Source: WAOL01 sp964399035 (lineage in GTDB: Archaea; Thermoproteota; Thermoprotei_A; Sulfolobales; NBVN01). Taken from it: 64,000 nucleotides of DNA. This document shows positions 9,197 through 17,004 of this stretch, piece after piece. A program made the translations under genes and the position numbers. The notes beneath the pieces were generated by a model. That model was not told the DNA's origin. It saw nothing but the letters and a program-made list of their open reading frames with translations, and searched no databases. The stretch is taken from assembly GCA_964399035.1 (NCBI GenBank), contig CAYNPH010000037.1, forward strand, positions 24,799 to 88,798, written 5' to 3'. Each line of letters opens with the position of its first letter. Position 1 is the first letter of the stretch.

Positions 9197-9220
9197 CCTT
9201 GCGTGGGTATTGGGGCAAGG
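9197..9220 (+). other. hairpin in the gap before the alpha-mannosidase gene
   Basis: CCTTGC (9197-9202) and GCAAGG (9215-9220) form a 6-bp stem with a 12-base loop, 25 bases after the kinase stop. No T-tract follows, so it is not an obvious terminator. It could be chance or an RNA-processing structure. The rest of the 133-base gap shows only a GGTGAG ribosome binding site for the TTG at 9305. Confidence 0.2.
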
Positions 9221-9304
9221 TCAAGATAGCACCCCGTCAGCATGGCTCCACGTGCTTAACGGAGGAGTTATTTTCACCGCGCCTAAACTGTCTCGGTGAG
9301 CTAG

Positions 9305-11812
9305 TTGAGTAATGATCAGCACCGCAAACTCCACTTACTCGGCCATAGCCACTTAGATGTTGCTTGGCTCTGGCCCACCAGTGAAGCGAGGGAAGTCTTC
9401 GTTAAGACTGTTGCGAACGTTCTTAAGCTCATGAGTAAGTACCCTGGCTTCACATTCGCTCAGAGCACGGCCCTCTACTACGACTGGTTAAGGTCGCTTA
9501 AGCCGGAACTCCTGGAGGAGGTTAAGCGCAGGGTTCGTGAGGGGAGGTGGGAGGTCGTTGGCGGGTCGTGGGTTGAGAGTGACTGCATACTCCCGTCCGG
9601 TGAGGGCCTAGTTAGGCAGTTCCTGTACGGTAAGAGGTTCCTTAAGCGTGTGTTGGGTGTTGACGTGAGGGTGGCTTGGTTCCCCGACAGCTTCGGCTTC
9701 CCTGCTTCACTCCCCCAAATACTTCGGGGATGCGGGATCAAGTACTTCGTCACGCAGAAGCTTAATTGGAACGACACCGTCATGTTCCCCTACAACCTAT
9801 TCAAGTGGTTGTCCCCTGACGGCTCCGAGGTCCTCGCCTACCAGACCGTGGGTGGGTACTGGGGCAACCCGGGTGAGGTGTGGAAGGTCGCCACGTACTT
9901 CCTAGCCCTACACGCAAGGCACGGTATCGGGGACCTACTCCTCATATACGGTTACGGCGACCACGGATGCGGCCCCAAGGAAGAGGAGGTTGCCGCGGCC
10001 GAAGCCCTCGTGAGGGAAGTACCGCCCGAACTTAAGGCCTTAGGGGTTAGTGAGGCTAGGCACTCACGTGCTGAGGACTACTTAAGGATGGTGGAGGAAG
10101 CGCACGGCGACCGCATACCTAAGTACGTTGGTGAACTCTACCTCCAATTCCACCGCGGAACCTACACCTCGCAAGCAAGGATTAAGGAACTCGTAAAGGA
10201 GTGCGAACATTTACTGGAGACCCTCGAGAAGCTACTCACGCTAAGGTACCTAGCCTCAGGGAAGCCGTATGATAGGCGGGAGGTCGAGTCCCTCTGGAGG
10301 GAGGTCCTCACAGCCCACTTCCACGACGTGCTCGCCGGCTCACTATCGAAAACGCCCTACACGGAGTTCCTGAATAGGCTCTCGAAGCTACGGAAGAACC
10401 TCCACGCTAGGGTACGCGCGCTAATAGCGGAACTCCTTAACGTGCCTAACGCTGAGGACGGTAAGGGAAGCTTAGCGGTGTTCAACCCGTTGCCGAGGGA
10501 GGTACGTACCTACGTTGAGTTGCCGGGCCGCGGACTAGTTAGGGTGAGGGCGCCACCGCTAGCGCTGGTTGCCGCGGAGCCCGAGGAGGTTGAGGCGGGC
10601 GCGGAAGTGGTTGATGGTGGGGATCACCTGATCCTGAGGAACGGGTTGGTGGAGGTTAGGGTGAGTAAGGAGACGGGTGAGGTGAGGTCCCTGAAGCTCC
10701 TAGCTAATGGTCAAGGCAAGGAGTTCTTGGGAGGCCGAGGCGTGGGGTTCGAGGTGTATGACGACACACCACGCCTCGGCAGGGCGACCGCCGGAACCAT
10801 CGAGAAGTTCGTTGACTACGCCTTCGACTGCTGGGAACTCTACCACCTCCAGAGGCTGGACGGGGTCAAGTACCGGAGGCTAACGAAGCCCGTCAAGGTG
10901 GAGGTCACGGAGCGAGGACCTTCAAGGGCGTCCGTGATGATCGAGTACGCGTACAGGGATGAGGGCGGCGAGGCCAGGTTAAGGCACCACATACGCGTGT
11001 ACGCCGGGGAACCGTGGGTCGAGGGCGTCGTCGAAATTGAGTGGGCACTCACCCATCGCCTGCTGAAGCTCGTGGCCGACCTAAGCATGTGGGCAGAAAA
11101 CATCGTCGTCGGGCAACCCTACGGCCACGCAGTAAGGAGGAACCCAGCATCACCGTACTCCACCCTCTACGACAGGGCGATGTGGGAGGCATGGTTCAAC
11201 GGCTGGATCGACTACAGCAACGGGAAAGCCGGACTAGCGCTGATCTGCGGCACCCGCTTCGGGTATGACGTCATGGGTAAGACCCTCAGGCTAACCCTAC
11301 TGCGGGGACCGAGATTCCCTCCCGAAGGCGCTATCGGCGTCCCGTGGACTCCCGAACTCCTTAAGGCACAAGACCCGGTCGAGTCAGGGCGCTACCGAAT
11401 AACCTACTACCTCTACCCACATGAAGGCGACTGGGTCGCGGGTAAGGTACCTACGAAGGCCGAGGAACTACTGAATAGACCGTACGTCACGGTGGTGCGG
11501 GAACCCAAGGTCAGGGAGGTTACCCCCATAACGATTGAGGCTGGTGACGTTGAGGTTCCGGTGCTGAAGGTCTGCGAGGATCGGGACGACTGCGTGGTGT
11601 TGAGGGCCTTCAACCCGTACGGCCGTAGCGGCGTCGTGAGCGTGGGTCTAAGGGGTGCTGACGTGGTTAAGGCTGAGGAAACCAACATGCTTGAGGAGAG
11701 CTTGAGCGAGGTACCCGTGAGTAACAACGGTAACCTCACCTTAAAGGTGAGGCCATTTAAGGTCGCCACATTTAAACTCACGGTCAAACATGACGGGACG
11801 CGATCAGTGTGA
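9305..11812 (+). CDS. glycoside hydrolase family 38 alpha-mannosidase
   Basis: This enzyme hydrolyses terminal alpha-mannosides with a bound divalent metal. Metal ligands are visible in HSHLDVAWLWP (His14/His16/Asp18). The nucleophile motif FPDSFGF places the catalytic aspartate at residue 128, and AHFHD near residues 337-341 provides further metal ligands. A middle domain and a long beta-sandwich C-terminal region complete the normal GH38 architecture (835 aa). There is no signal peptide, so it should act in the cytoplasm on imported mannosides or on recycled glycan. The TTG start follows GGTGAG. The 3' end overlaps the opposing MoaA gene by 29 bases. A related crenarchaeal enzyme is Sulfolobus ManA. 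Confidence 0.92.
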   Translation: MSNDQHRKLHLLGHSHLDVAWLWPTSEAREVFVKTVANVLKLMSKYPGFTFAQSTALYYDWLRSLKPELLEEVKRRVREGRWEVVGGSWVESDCILPSGEGLVRQFLYGKRFLKRVLGVDVRVAWFPDSFGFPASLPQILRGCGIKYFVTQKLNWNDTVMFPYNLFKWLSPDGSEVLAYQTVGGYWGNPGEVWKVATYFLALHARHGIGDLLLIYGYGDHGCGPKEEEVAAAEALVREVPPELKALGVSEARHSRAEDYLRMVEEAHGDRIPKYVGELYLQFHRGTYTSQARIKELVKECEHLLETLEKLLTLRYLASGKPYDRREVESLWREVLTAHFHDVLAGSLSKTPYTEFLNRLSKLRKNLHARVRALIAELLNVPNAEDGKGSLAVFNPLPREVRTYVELPGRGLVRVRAPPLALVAAEPEEVEAGAEVVDGGDHLILRNGLVEVRVSKETGEVRSLKLLANGQGKEFLGGRGVGFEVYDDTPRLGRATAGTIEKFVDYAFDCWELYHLQRLDGVKYRRLTKPVKVEVTERGPSRASVMIEYAYRDEGGEARLRHHIRVYAGEPWVEGVVEIEWALTHRLLKLVADLSMWAENIVVGQPYGHAVRRNPASPYSTLYDRAMWEAWFNGWIDYSNGKAGLALICGTRFGYDVMGKTLRLTLLRGPRFPPEGAIGVPWTPELLKAQDPVESGRYRITYYLYPHEGDWVAGKVPTKAEELLNRPYVTVVREPKVREVTPITIEAGDVEVPVLKVCEDRDDCVVLRAFNPYGRSGVVSVGLRGADVVKAEETNMLEESLSEVPVSNNGNLTLKVRPFKVATFKLTVKHDGTRSV

Positions 11813-12752
11813 GGCTGGTTTTTCCCGGTAGCTTGAAGTAAGGTTCCCTTAACTCCGTCGCGCGCCTGAACGCATCCTTCAGGCCCTCAGCATCCCTCCT
11901 CAGTATGGCGTCCCTAGCGTCAACGGTTAGGTCGGGCCTGTATATGCATGTCTGTAGCTTGCCGTCGGGGGTCATCCTTAGCCTAGTGCATCTAGCGCAG
12001 AGGTAGGGGTTCCCGAAACCCTTAATGACGTATACCCTGATGCCGGAGGGCATTAAGTAGGTGGGCCTGTTCTGGAACTCGGCGAACCATACCTTACTGG
12101 CTCTCTCCCTCAGGTACTCCTCCACGGGACTTAACCCTACATGCAGCTCCCTGTAGACATCGGGTGGGGTGCCGACAGGTATTAACTCAATCACGTTCAG
12201 ATCAGCCCCTATTCTCGAGGCGTAATCCACGATGTCCTTAAACTCATCAACGTTTAGGGAGAGCACCAAGTAATTGAGCTTCACCTTGAGCCCAGCGTCA
12301 ACCGCTGCCTTAATACCCTTCAAAACATCATTTAGGGAACCCCCGCCAGTTATCCTCCTGAAAACATCCTCTCTCAACGAGTGTAGGGATACGTTAACCC
12401 TACTTAACCCGGCCTCGGCGAGTGCAGATGCAAACTCCCTTAACCTTGAGGCATTGGTGACTAAGCTAACATCCTTAACATGCTGGGATATTGCTGAGAC
12501 GATGTCCGCAACATCGTCCCTGACTAAGGGCTCACCACCAGTTAGCTTGAAACCAACGATACCCAGGGATGAAGCCACCTCCGCCACAAAGCCGAAGTCA
12601 CCCGCGCTCAGCTCGTCCTTAACCTGCGAGGCGGGTATCCCCTCCCTATGGCAGAAGATGCACGCGTGGTTACACCTTAGCGTTATGCTTACCCTCAACC
12701 TATTCACTGGCCTACCGAACCTATCCACCAGCAAGCTAGGCGATATCTTCAC
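11784..12752 (-). CDS. moaA: GTP 3',8-cyclase (MoaA), molybdenum cofactor biosynthesis
   Basis: MoaA is a radical SAM enzyme that starts molybdopterin synthesis from GTP. The N-terminal cluster motif CNHACIFC (CX3CX2C), the TGGEPL SAM-binding block, and a second C-terminal cluster (CARCTRLRMTPDGKLQTC) identify it. It is cytoplasmic. At 322 aa it is near normal length, but it ends in TLIASRHV and lacks the terminal Gly-Gly found in bacterial and eukaryotic MoaA; the tail is also where it overlaps the mannosidase gene. It is divergent from the radical SAM-TroA gene. Molybdoenzymes elsewhere in the window (two hydroxylases, formate dehydrogenase) need this product. Confidence 0.9.
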   Translation of the reverse strand: MKISPSLLVDRFGRPVNRLRVSITLRCNHACIFCHREGIPASQVKDELSAGDFGFVAEVASSLGIVGFKLTGGEPLVRDDVADIVSAISQHVKDVSLVTNASRLREFASALAEAGLSRVNVSLHSLREDVFRRITGGGSLNDVLKGIKAAVDAGLKVKLNYLVLSLNVDEFKDIVDYASRIGADLNVIELIPVGTPPDVYRELHVGLSPVEEYLRERASKVWFAEFQNRPTYLMPSGIRVYVIKGFGNPYLCARCTRLRMTPDGKLQTCIYRPDLTVDARDAILRRDAEGLKDAFRRATELREPYFKLPGKTSLTLIASRHV

Positions 12753-12920
12753 TCACCCCTTCAGCCACTAAGCATAAGTAGGGCACAGTAAAATAAGTGT
12801 ATTTTATTGGAGTTGGTCAACGTTAAACAGAGACGATATACTTGTGAAGAATTCCCTTCAACGCCGGTGCGTGAAAGTCTACGAATGGCGCCCCACGCAT
12901 TGTCGTTGGACCCGCTAACC

Positions 12921-12951
12921 TTAATTAATCGTTATCAGTTATTTGATAACG
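12921..12951 (+). promoter_or_regulatory. promoter with palindromic operator, site 1 (CGTTATC-N8-GATAACG)
   Basis: A TATA-like TTAATTAAT (12921-12929) is followed directly by CGTTATC (12930-12936), eight bases, and GATAACG (12945-12951). The transcription start expected from the TATA box falls at the right arm, so a bound regulator would block initiation. An almost identical 22-base element (19 of 22 positions) stands at 14726-14747. This site lies upstream of ATG 12969 and argues against the longer reading frame. Confidence 0.65.
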
Positions 12952-12968
12952 ATTCAAGGGTGCCTCAA

Positions 12969-14711
12969 ATGAGTGATGCGGGCCACGGTGACAGAAGCTA
13001 CGTACGTTGTAACGTGTGCGAGTTTCGATGCTCGATACCTGAGGGCGGTGCGGGTCGATGTAGAATGATAACGAATAGGGGCGGGAACCTAGAGGAGGTC
13101 TTCCATCAGTACTTCACCTTCACATTCCCCGTAAACTCTGAGGCGGTTCCGCTCCTCCATTTCTACCCTAACCATCCGTTCCTGGCAGTAGGGTCTATCG
13201 GATGTAACTTCACATGTGTGGGGTGCATATCCCGCACCCTAACCCAGCGCATTAAGCTGGCAACTAAGTTACTTCGAAGGAGGAGCTTGAGAGATATCAT
13301 AAAAGAGGCGGTGGGCCTCGGGTGCGTGGGTGTGGCGTTCATCCTGAGCGAACCAACCGTAACTTACTGGACGTTCCTGAGGCTAGCTAAGCTAGCGAAG
13401 AGGGAGGGCTTACTTGTCGGGTGCTCCTCAAACCTCTACCTAACTGCGGATGCCCTATCAAGACTCGCACCCTATCTAGACTTTGCGGTTGCGGGCATCA
13501 AGGGTTTCTCGCCAGGAATTTATGCTAGGCTCAGCGGTGGCGCGGAACCAGCGCCAGTATTCAGGAACATCGAGTTCCTGGTGAGGGAGGGAATCCATGT
13601 TGAGGTCACGATCACCTACTACAGGGGTCTTGAGGATGAAGTCCTTCACGCGGCCAAGGCGATCGCCAGCATATCACCTGAGATTCCCTTTCACATAATG
13701 GTGTTTACAGCTCCCTCAGAGGAGTACCTTGGGCTGGAGCCAGATGTTGGCGTTGCCGAGCGGTTGTGTGATACGATCAGGAGGGAGTACCTTAAGTACG
13801 CGTACCTGTTCAACATTCCTGGAACTAAGTACCTGAATACAGTGGTGGGTGGCGAGGAAGTCATTAAGCGCGAGTTCTTCGGCCCATGCTCAGCTAAGGT
13901 AACTTACTTCACACGTAACGCGGAAAGGGTGGCTGGCATTAAGGGGCACATAGCCCGTGAGTGCCCAATCAACGCCGAGTCCTTCATGCTGGGCTACAGG
14001 GTCACAGGTGCCTTAGAACTTATTGACTCAGTACTGCGGTTCCTAGGAGTTACCGATGAGACCGTGAGGTACGAAGCTCTTGGGAATGCAATCGAGCAGG
14101 GCTTCACAGACACGATACGTAGCACCCTAAACAACTCACCGAGCCCGCAGGAGCTACGCGGCTTAATGCAGGCAATAGCTAAGCTAGCTGGGCTGAGCCT
14201 AAGTAACCACCCTAAGGTGCTCTTCATCGACAAGGTAACGGAAACCATAGAACGATTAAGGGCGAGGATAGTGAAGCCCCGGAAAACCTATCTATGCTTA
14301 GGCCACCCGCTCTACGCGAAGAGGAAAGGATCATACCAGCTGGAATTACTTAAGTTCATAGGGTCTGAATGCATCAATTACTCGCTAAGTAGCTCCAGCA
14401 CCATAGGGCAGAACGCCGGCGCGGAGGAACTGAAGCGCCTATCCCCTGAAGTGATATTCATAGACGCGCACTTCCCCTACAGCGTTGAGGACTTCATGAG
14501 GCTCTCCGAAGAGATAGGTCTGGACTTGAACGCGATTAAGCATCACAGAGTATATAAGGTGCCTCCCGCTTACAGAGGTTTCCATTACTGGTTACTTCAG
14601 GCTCTTTTCATGGCGTCCAAAACGTATTCAGATACGTATCCGTCTTCCTTAGTTAATAACGCTGAGAAATGCTTACTTCAAGGTAATTGCCGCTTGATTA
14701 TGACTGGTTAA
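12969..14711 (+). CDS. radical SAM protein (PflA-like) fused to a TroA-like metal/ligand-binding lobe
   Basis: Residues ~14-31 hold four Cys (C14, C17, C21, C31) in the rubredoxin-like head seen in PflA-like radical SAM proteins. CNFTCVGC (C79, C83, C86) binds the radical SAM cluster, and FILSEPTVTYW stands where a GGEP-type block is expected. Residues ~437-550 align by eye with the C-terminal lobe of the adjacent FeCT binding protein (shared pattern: GHPLY/YQLELLKFIG, LSPEVIFIDAH, HRVYKVPP). No signal peptide is present, so the lobe is cytoplasmic. I set the start at ATG 12969, after AAGGGTG. The in-frame codons back to 12807 run through the promoter and operator. Substrate unknown; the neighbours suggest processing or sensing of an imported metal complex or corrinoid/heme. 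Confidence 0.75.
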   Translation: MSDAGHGDRSYVRCNVCEFRCSIPEGGAGRCRMITNRGGNLEEVFHQYFTFTFPVNSEAVPLLHFYPNHPFLAVGSIGCNFTCVGCISRTLTQRIKLATKLLRRRSLRDIIKEAVGLGCVGVAFILSEPTVTYWTFLRLAKLAKREGLLVGCSSNLYLTADALSRLAPYLDFAVAGIKGFSPGIYARLSGGAEPAPVFRNIEFLVREGIHVEVTITYYRGLEDEVLHAAKAIASISPEIPFHIMVFTAPSEEYLGLEPDVGVAERLCDTIRREYLKYAYLFNIPGTKYLNTVVGGEEVIKREFFGPCSAKVTYFTRNAERVAGIKGHIARECPINAESFMLGYRVTGALELIDSVLRFLGVTDETVRYEALGNAIEQGFTDTIRSTLNNSPSPQELRGLMQAIAKLAGLSLSNHPKVLFIDKVTETIERLRARIVKPRKTYLCLGHPLYAKRKGSYQLELLKFIGSECINYSLSSSSTIGQNAGAEELKRLSPEVIFIDAHFPYSVEDFMRLSEEIGLDLNAIKHHRVYKVPPAYRGFHYWLLQALFMASKTYSDTYPSSLVNNAEKCLLQGNCRLIMTG

Positions 14712-14717
14712 GTAAAT

Positions 14718-14747
14718 CTTAAATACGTTATCCGTTATCCGATAACG
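14718..14747 (+). promoter_or_regulatory. promoter with palindromic operator, site 2 (CGTTATC-N8-GATAACG)
   Basis: CTTAAATA (14718-14725) reads as a TATA box and is followed at once by CGTTATC (14726-14732), eight bases and GATAACG (14741-14747). The layout copies site 1, including the box-to-operator spacing of zero. It begins seven bases after the radical SAM stop and would drive the transporter genes with a leader of about 130 bases. Confidence 0.65.
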
Positions 14748-14837
14748 GTGATTAAGAGTGGTTGTTGAGTGTTTTGTCGAGCGTGGAATCCGTACGCATT
14801 GGCTGAATGCGGTTCCCTTGTTTGTGGTCAGCAAGAG

Positions 14838-14857
14838 TATATATTTAGGTGTACCTA
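14838..14857 (+). promoter_or_regulatory. second transporter promoter with a TAGGT-GT-ACCTA box
   Basis: TATATATTTA (14838-14847) is a good TATA box 33-42 bases ahead of the ATG at 14880. It overlaps TAGGTGTACCTA (14846-14857), an inverted repeat of 5-bp arms and 2-base spacer, which resembles boxes bound by DtxR/IdeR metal regulators (resemblance only). GAGGTG at 14868-14873 is the ribosome binding site. Confidence 0.45.
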
Positions 14858-14879
14858 TTACCATAATGAGGTGCACTAA

Positions 14880-16040
14880 ATGAGCAGAAAAGCGTTAAGC
14901 AAAGCAATTTCCGTAGCGATAATAGTAGCAATAGTTATCTGCATCATCGCTGGTAGTGCGTACTACCTACACATAAGTAAACGCGCAAACTTCACCACAA
15001 CTACAAGCGTAGCGGCAACATCAGCCACTACCAGCACGAGAACGTCGACAACAACCAGGCAAGGGGGAGCAGCCACCACACAATATGTTGTGGTGGTCGA
15101 CGCCAGAGGTAAGAAGGTGAAGATACCTGAGCCCGTTACGAGGGTGATTGCATTATACGGTATGGCGCCGCCCTTCCTTTACCTGCTCGGCGTAGGGAAT
15201 AAGTTCTATGGGGGCTGGTCATGGGGTGAAGATTTCTATAAGCTCGTTGACCCAGAATTCAATAAGAAGATAGGGTTTGGAAGGTCAATGAACGTTGAGG
15301 AGATCGTTAAGGTAAGACCACAATTAGTTATAGCTGCTACATGGAGAAGATTCTCTAAGATGGTATCCCAGCTAGAGAGCTTAGGGATACCAGTAGTGTG
15401 TATTAAGATCGAAAACATTAACGAAATTTACAGTACCATATCAATGTTCGGTAAGATCTTTCACAAGGAGAAGTACGCGAACACCATAATCAACTACTAT
15501 AAGTCCATAGTTAATGAAGTAGAGTCTAAGGTGAAAAGTGTCTCAACGAAACCCAAGGTACTGATACTGTACTACAGTGGAAGGCACCACAGCCTAAGGA
15601 CGTTCGGCGGCGACATGTTCCAAAGCAAACTAGTCGAGCTTGCTGGCGGAGTGAACGTCGCCGGAAACCTATCAGGGAAGAAGGGGGTTAACGTAGAGCA
15701 GGTAGCTAAGTGGAACCCAGACATAATACTGATAATACAGTACGGCGTCCCGGCAAGCAAGACCCTCCAGCTAATCAGGAACGACCCAGCGTGGCAGGCA
15801 ATTAAGGCGGTTAAGGATGGGAAGGTATACGTAGTTCCTTACGACGGCGAGAACTGGATTGACCCGTGTCCGAAGTGGGCCCTCGGCCTGCTGTGGCTCG
15901 GCAAGGTTCTTCACCCACAGCAGTTTAAGGACGTTAACCTTACTGAGGTCGCGGCGCACTTCTACAAGGAGTTCTTCAACCTGAGCTTAAGTGAGGTGCA
16001 CATAACTGGTAACCTAACGGTGAGCACTGCTAAGGGGTAG
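14880..16040 (+). CDS. FeCT-family ABC transporter substrate-binding protein (TroA-like fold)
   Basis: This is a surface binding protein of an iron-siderophore/heme/cobalamin/oxyanion-type importer. The N-terminus SRKALSKAISVAIIVAIV resembles a class III (pilin-like) signal with cleavage after RKA, followed by a Thr/Ser-rich stalk (about residues 38-64). The two-lobed domain begins near VVVDARGKKVKIPEPVTRVI. Blocks typical of the fold are VEEIVKVRPQLVIAATW, NVEQVAKWNPDIILI and VKDGKVYVVP. It is the first gene of a three-gene transporter operon. The ligand cannot be read from sequence: Fe complexes, cobamides, and molybdate/tungstate are all known for this family. Confidence 0.85.
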   Translation: MSRKALSKAISVAIIVAIVICIIAGSAYYLHISKRANFTTTTSVAATSATTSTRTSTTTRQGGAATTQYVVVVDARGKKVKIPEPVTRVIALYGMAPPFLYLLGVGNKFYGGWSWGEDFYKLVDPEFNKKIGFGRSMNVEEIVKVRPQLVIAATWRRFSKMVSQLESLGIPVVCIKIENINEIYSTISMFGKIFHKEKYANTIINYYKSIVNEVESKVKSVSTKPKVLILYYSGRHHSLRTFGGDMFQSKLVELAGGVNVAGNLSGKKGVNVEQVAKWNPDIILIIQYGVPASKTLQLIRNDPAWQAIKAVKDGKVYVVPYDGENWIDPCPKWALGLLWLGKVLHPQQFKDVNLTEVAAHFYKEFFNLSLSEVHITGNLTVSTAKG

Positions 16041-16044
16041 CACG

Positions 16045-17004
16045 ATGGATAAGGCGATCCTAAAGCTCACGGTGTTTTTCATATTCCTGTTTATTACCTC
16101 ACTCAGTGTTGGTAGGCTCCTCTTTCCCCCATGGCATGCCAACGCGCTCGACAGGACGATAATTACGTACGTGCGCCTGCCGAGGGTTGCGGCGGCCTCA
16201 CTCACAGGCGCCGCGCTAGGCTTAGCGGGGGTGGCGCTACAGAACATCTTCAGGAATTACTTGGCAGGGCCCGGAATACTCGGCGTCACGAGCGGCTCGG
16301 CGTTCGGCGCCGTGCTCGCCATACTTCTCCTGCCCCCGAACCCAGCCGCGGTTCAGTTAACTGCATTCGTGTTCGGCCTGATGGCGATGCTCCTCGCATA
16401 CTACTTAGCTAGGCTTGCGGGTGGAGGGATACTGGCGCTGATACTGGCAGGCATAGTTACCTCGGCGCTGTTCTCGGCGTGCGTCGGCATGGTTAAGTAC
16501 ATGGCGGATCCCTACAATAAGTTGCCGGCCATGGTTTACTGGTTGCTGGGTAGCTTCGCGGGAACTAAGTGGAGTGACCTCGCCCCAGCAGTACCGCCCT
16601 TACTCATCGGTGTGGTGACGCTCCTCTTACTTAGGTGGGTTCTTAACGTGCTTTCACTAGGGGATGATGAGGCGGTGGCGTTAGGCGTGAACGTGGGTTT
16701 ATTCAGGGCCTTAACAATAGTGGCCGCGACCCTGGCGACCTCCGCCTCCACCTCCCTAGCAGGCATGATAGCTTGGGTTGGGGTAGTGAGTCCCCACATC
16801 GCTAGGCTACTTGTAGGGTATGATAACAGGAGGTTAGTGCCGGCATCCGCGTTAGTCGGTGCCACGCTACTGCTCTTCTGCGACGACCTAGCCAGGACCC
16901 TGTCCGCGGCCGAGCTACCGTTGAGTGTTATGACTAACTTCGTCGGCGCCCCCATACTCTTCGCCATACTCGTTAGGAGGAGGGCGTGCCTTGCTGGAAG
17001 TTAA
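16045..17004 (+). CDS. FecCD-family ABC transporter permease
   Basis: This membrane permease of the FeCT family (BtuC/FecCD fold) has nine to ten hydrophobic helices. Family blocks are RLPRVAAASLTGAALGLAG near the N-terminus, then GPGILGVTSGSAFGA, and the conserved AGMIAWVGVVSPHIARLL that contacts the ATPase. At 319 aa it is slightly short but complete. It starts four bases after the binding-protein stop and overlaps the ATPase start by 14 bases, a typical coupled operon. Confidence 0.9.
   Translation: MDKAILKLTVFFIFLFITSLSVGRLLFPPWHANALDRTIITYVRLPRVAAASLTGAALGLAGVALQNIFRNYLAGPGILGVTSGSAFGAVLAILLLPPNPAAVQLTAFVFGLMAMLLAYYLARLAGGGILALILAGIVTSALFSACVGMVKYMADPYNKLPAMVYWLLGSFAGTKWSDLAPAVPPLLIGVVTLLLLRWVLNVLSLGDDEAVALGVNVGLFRALTIVAATLATSASTSLAGMIAWVGVVSPHIARLLVGYDNRRLVPASALVGATLLLFCDDLARTLSAAELPLSVMTNFVGAPILFAILVRRRACLAGS

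Noticed and set aside
9197..9220. Hairpin before the mannosidase as a terminator
   Set aside because: No T-tract follows; it is listed only as a weak structural feature.
12807..12968. Longer N-terminus of the radical SAM-TroA gene, in frame from 12807
   Set aside because: This stretch contains the TATA-like box and the CGTTATC-N8-GATAACG operator, and the predicted residues show no family features. ATG 12969 follows AAGGGTG and gives a standard N-terminus.
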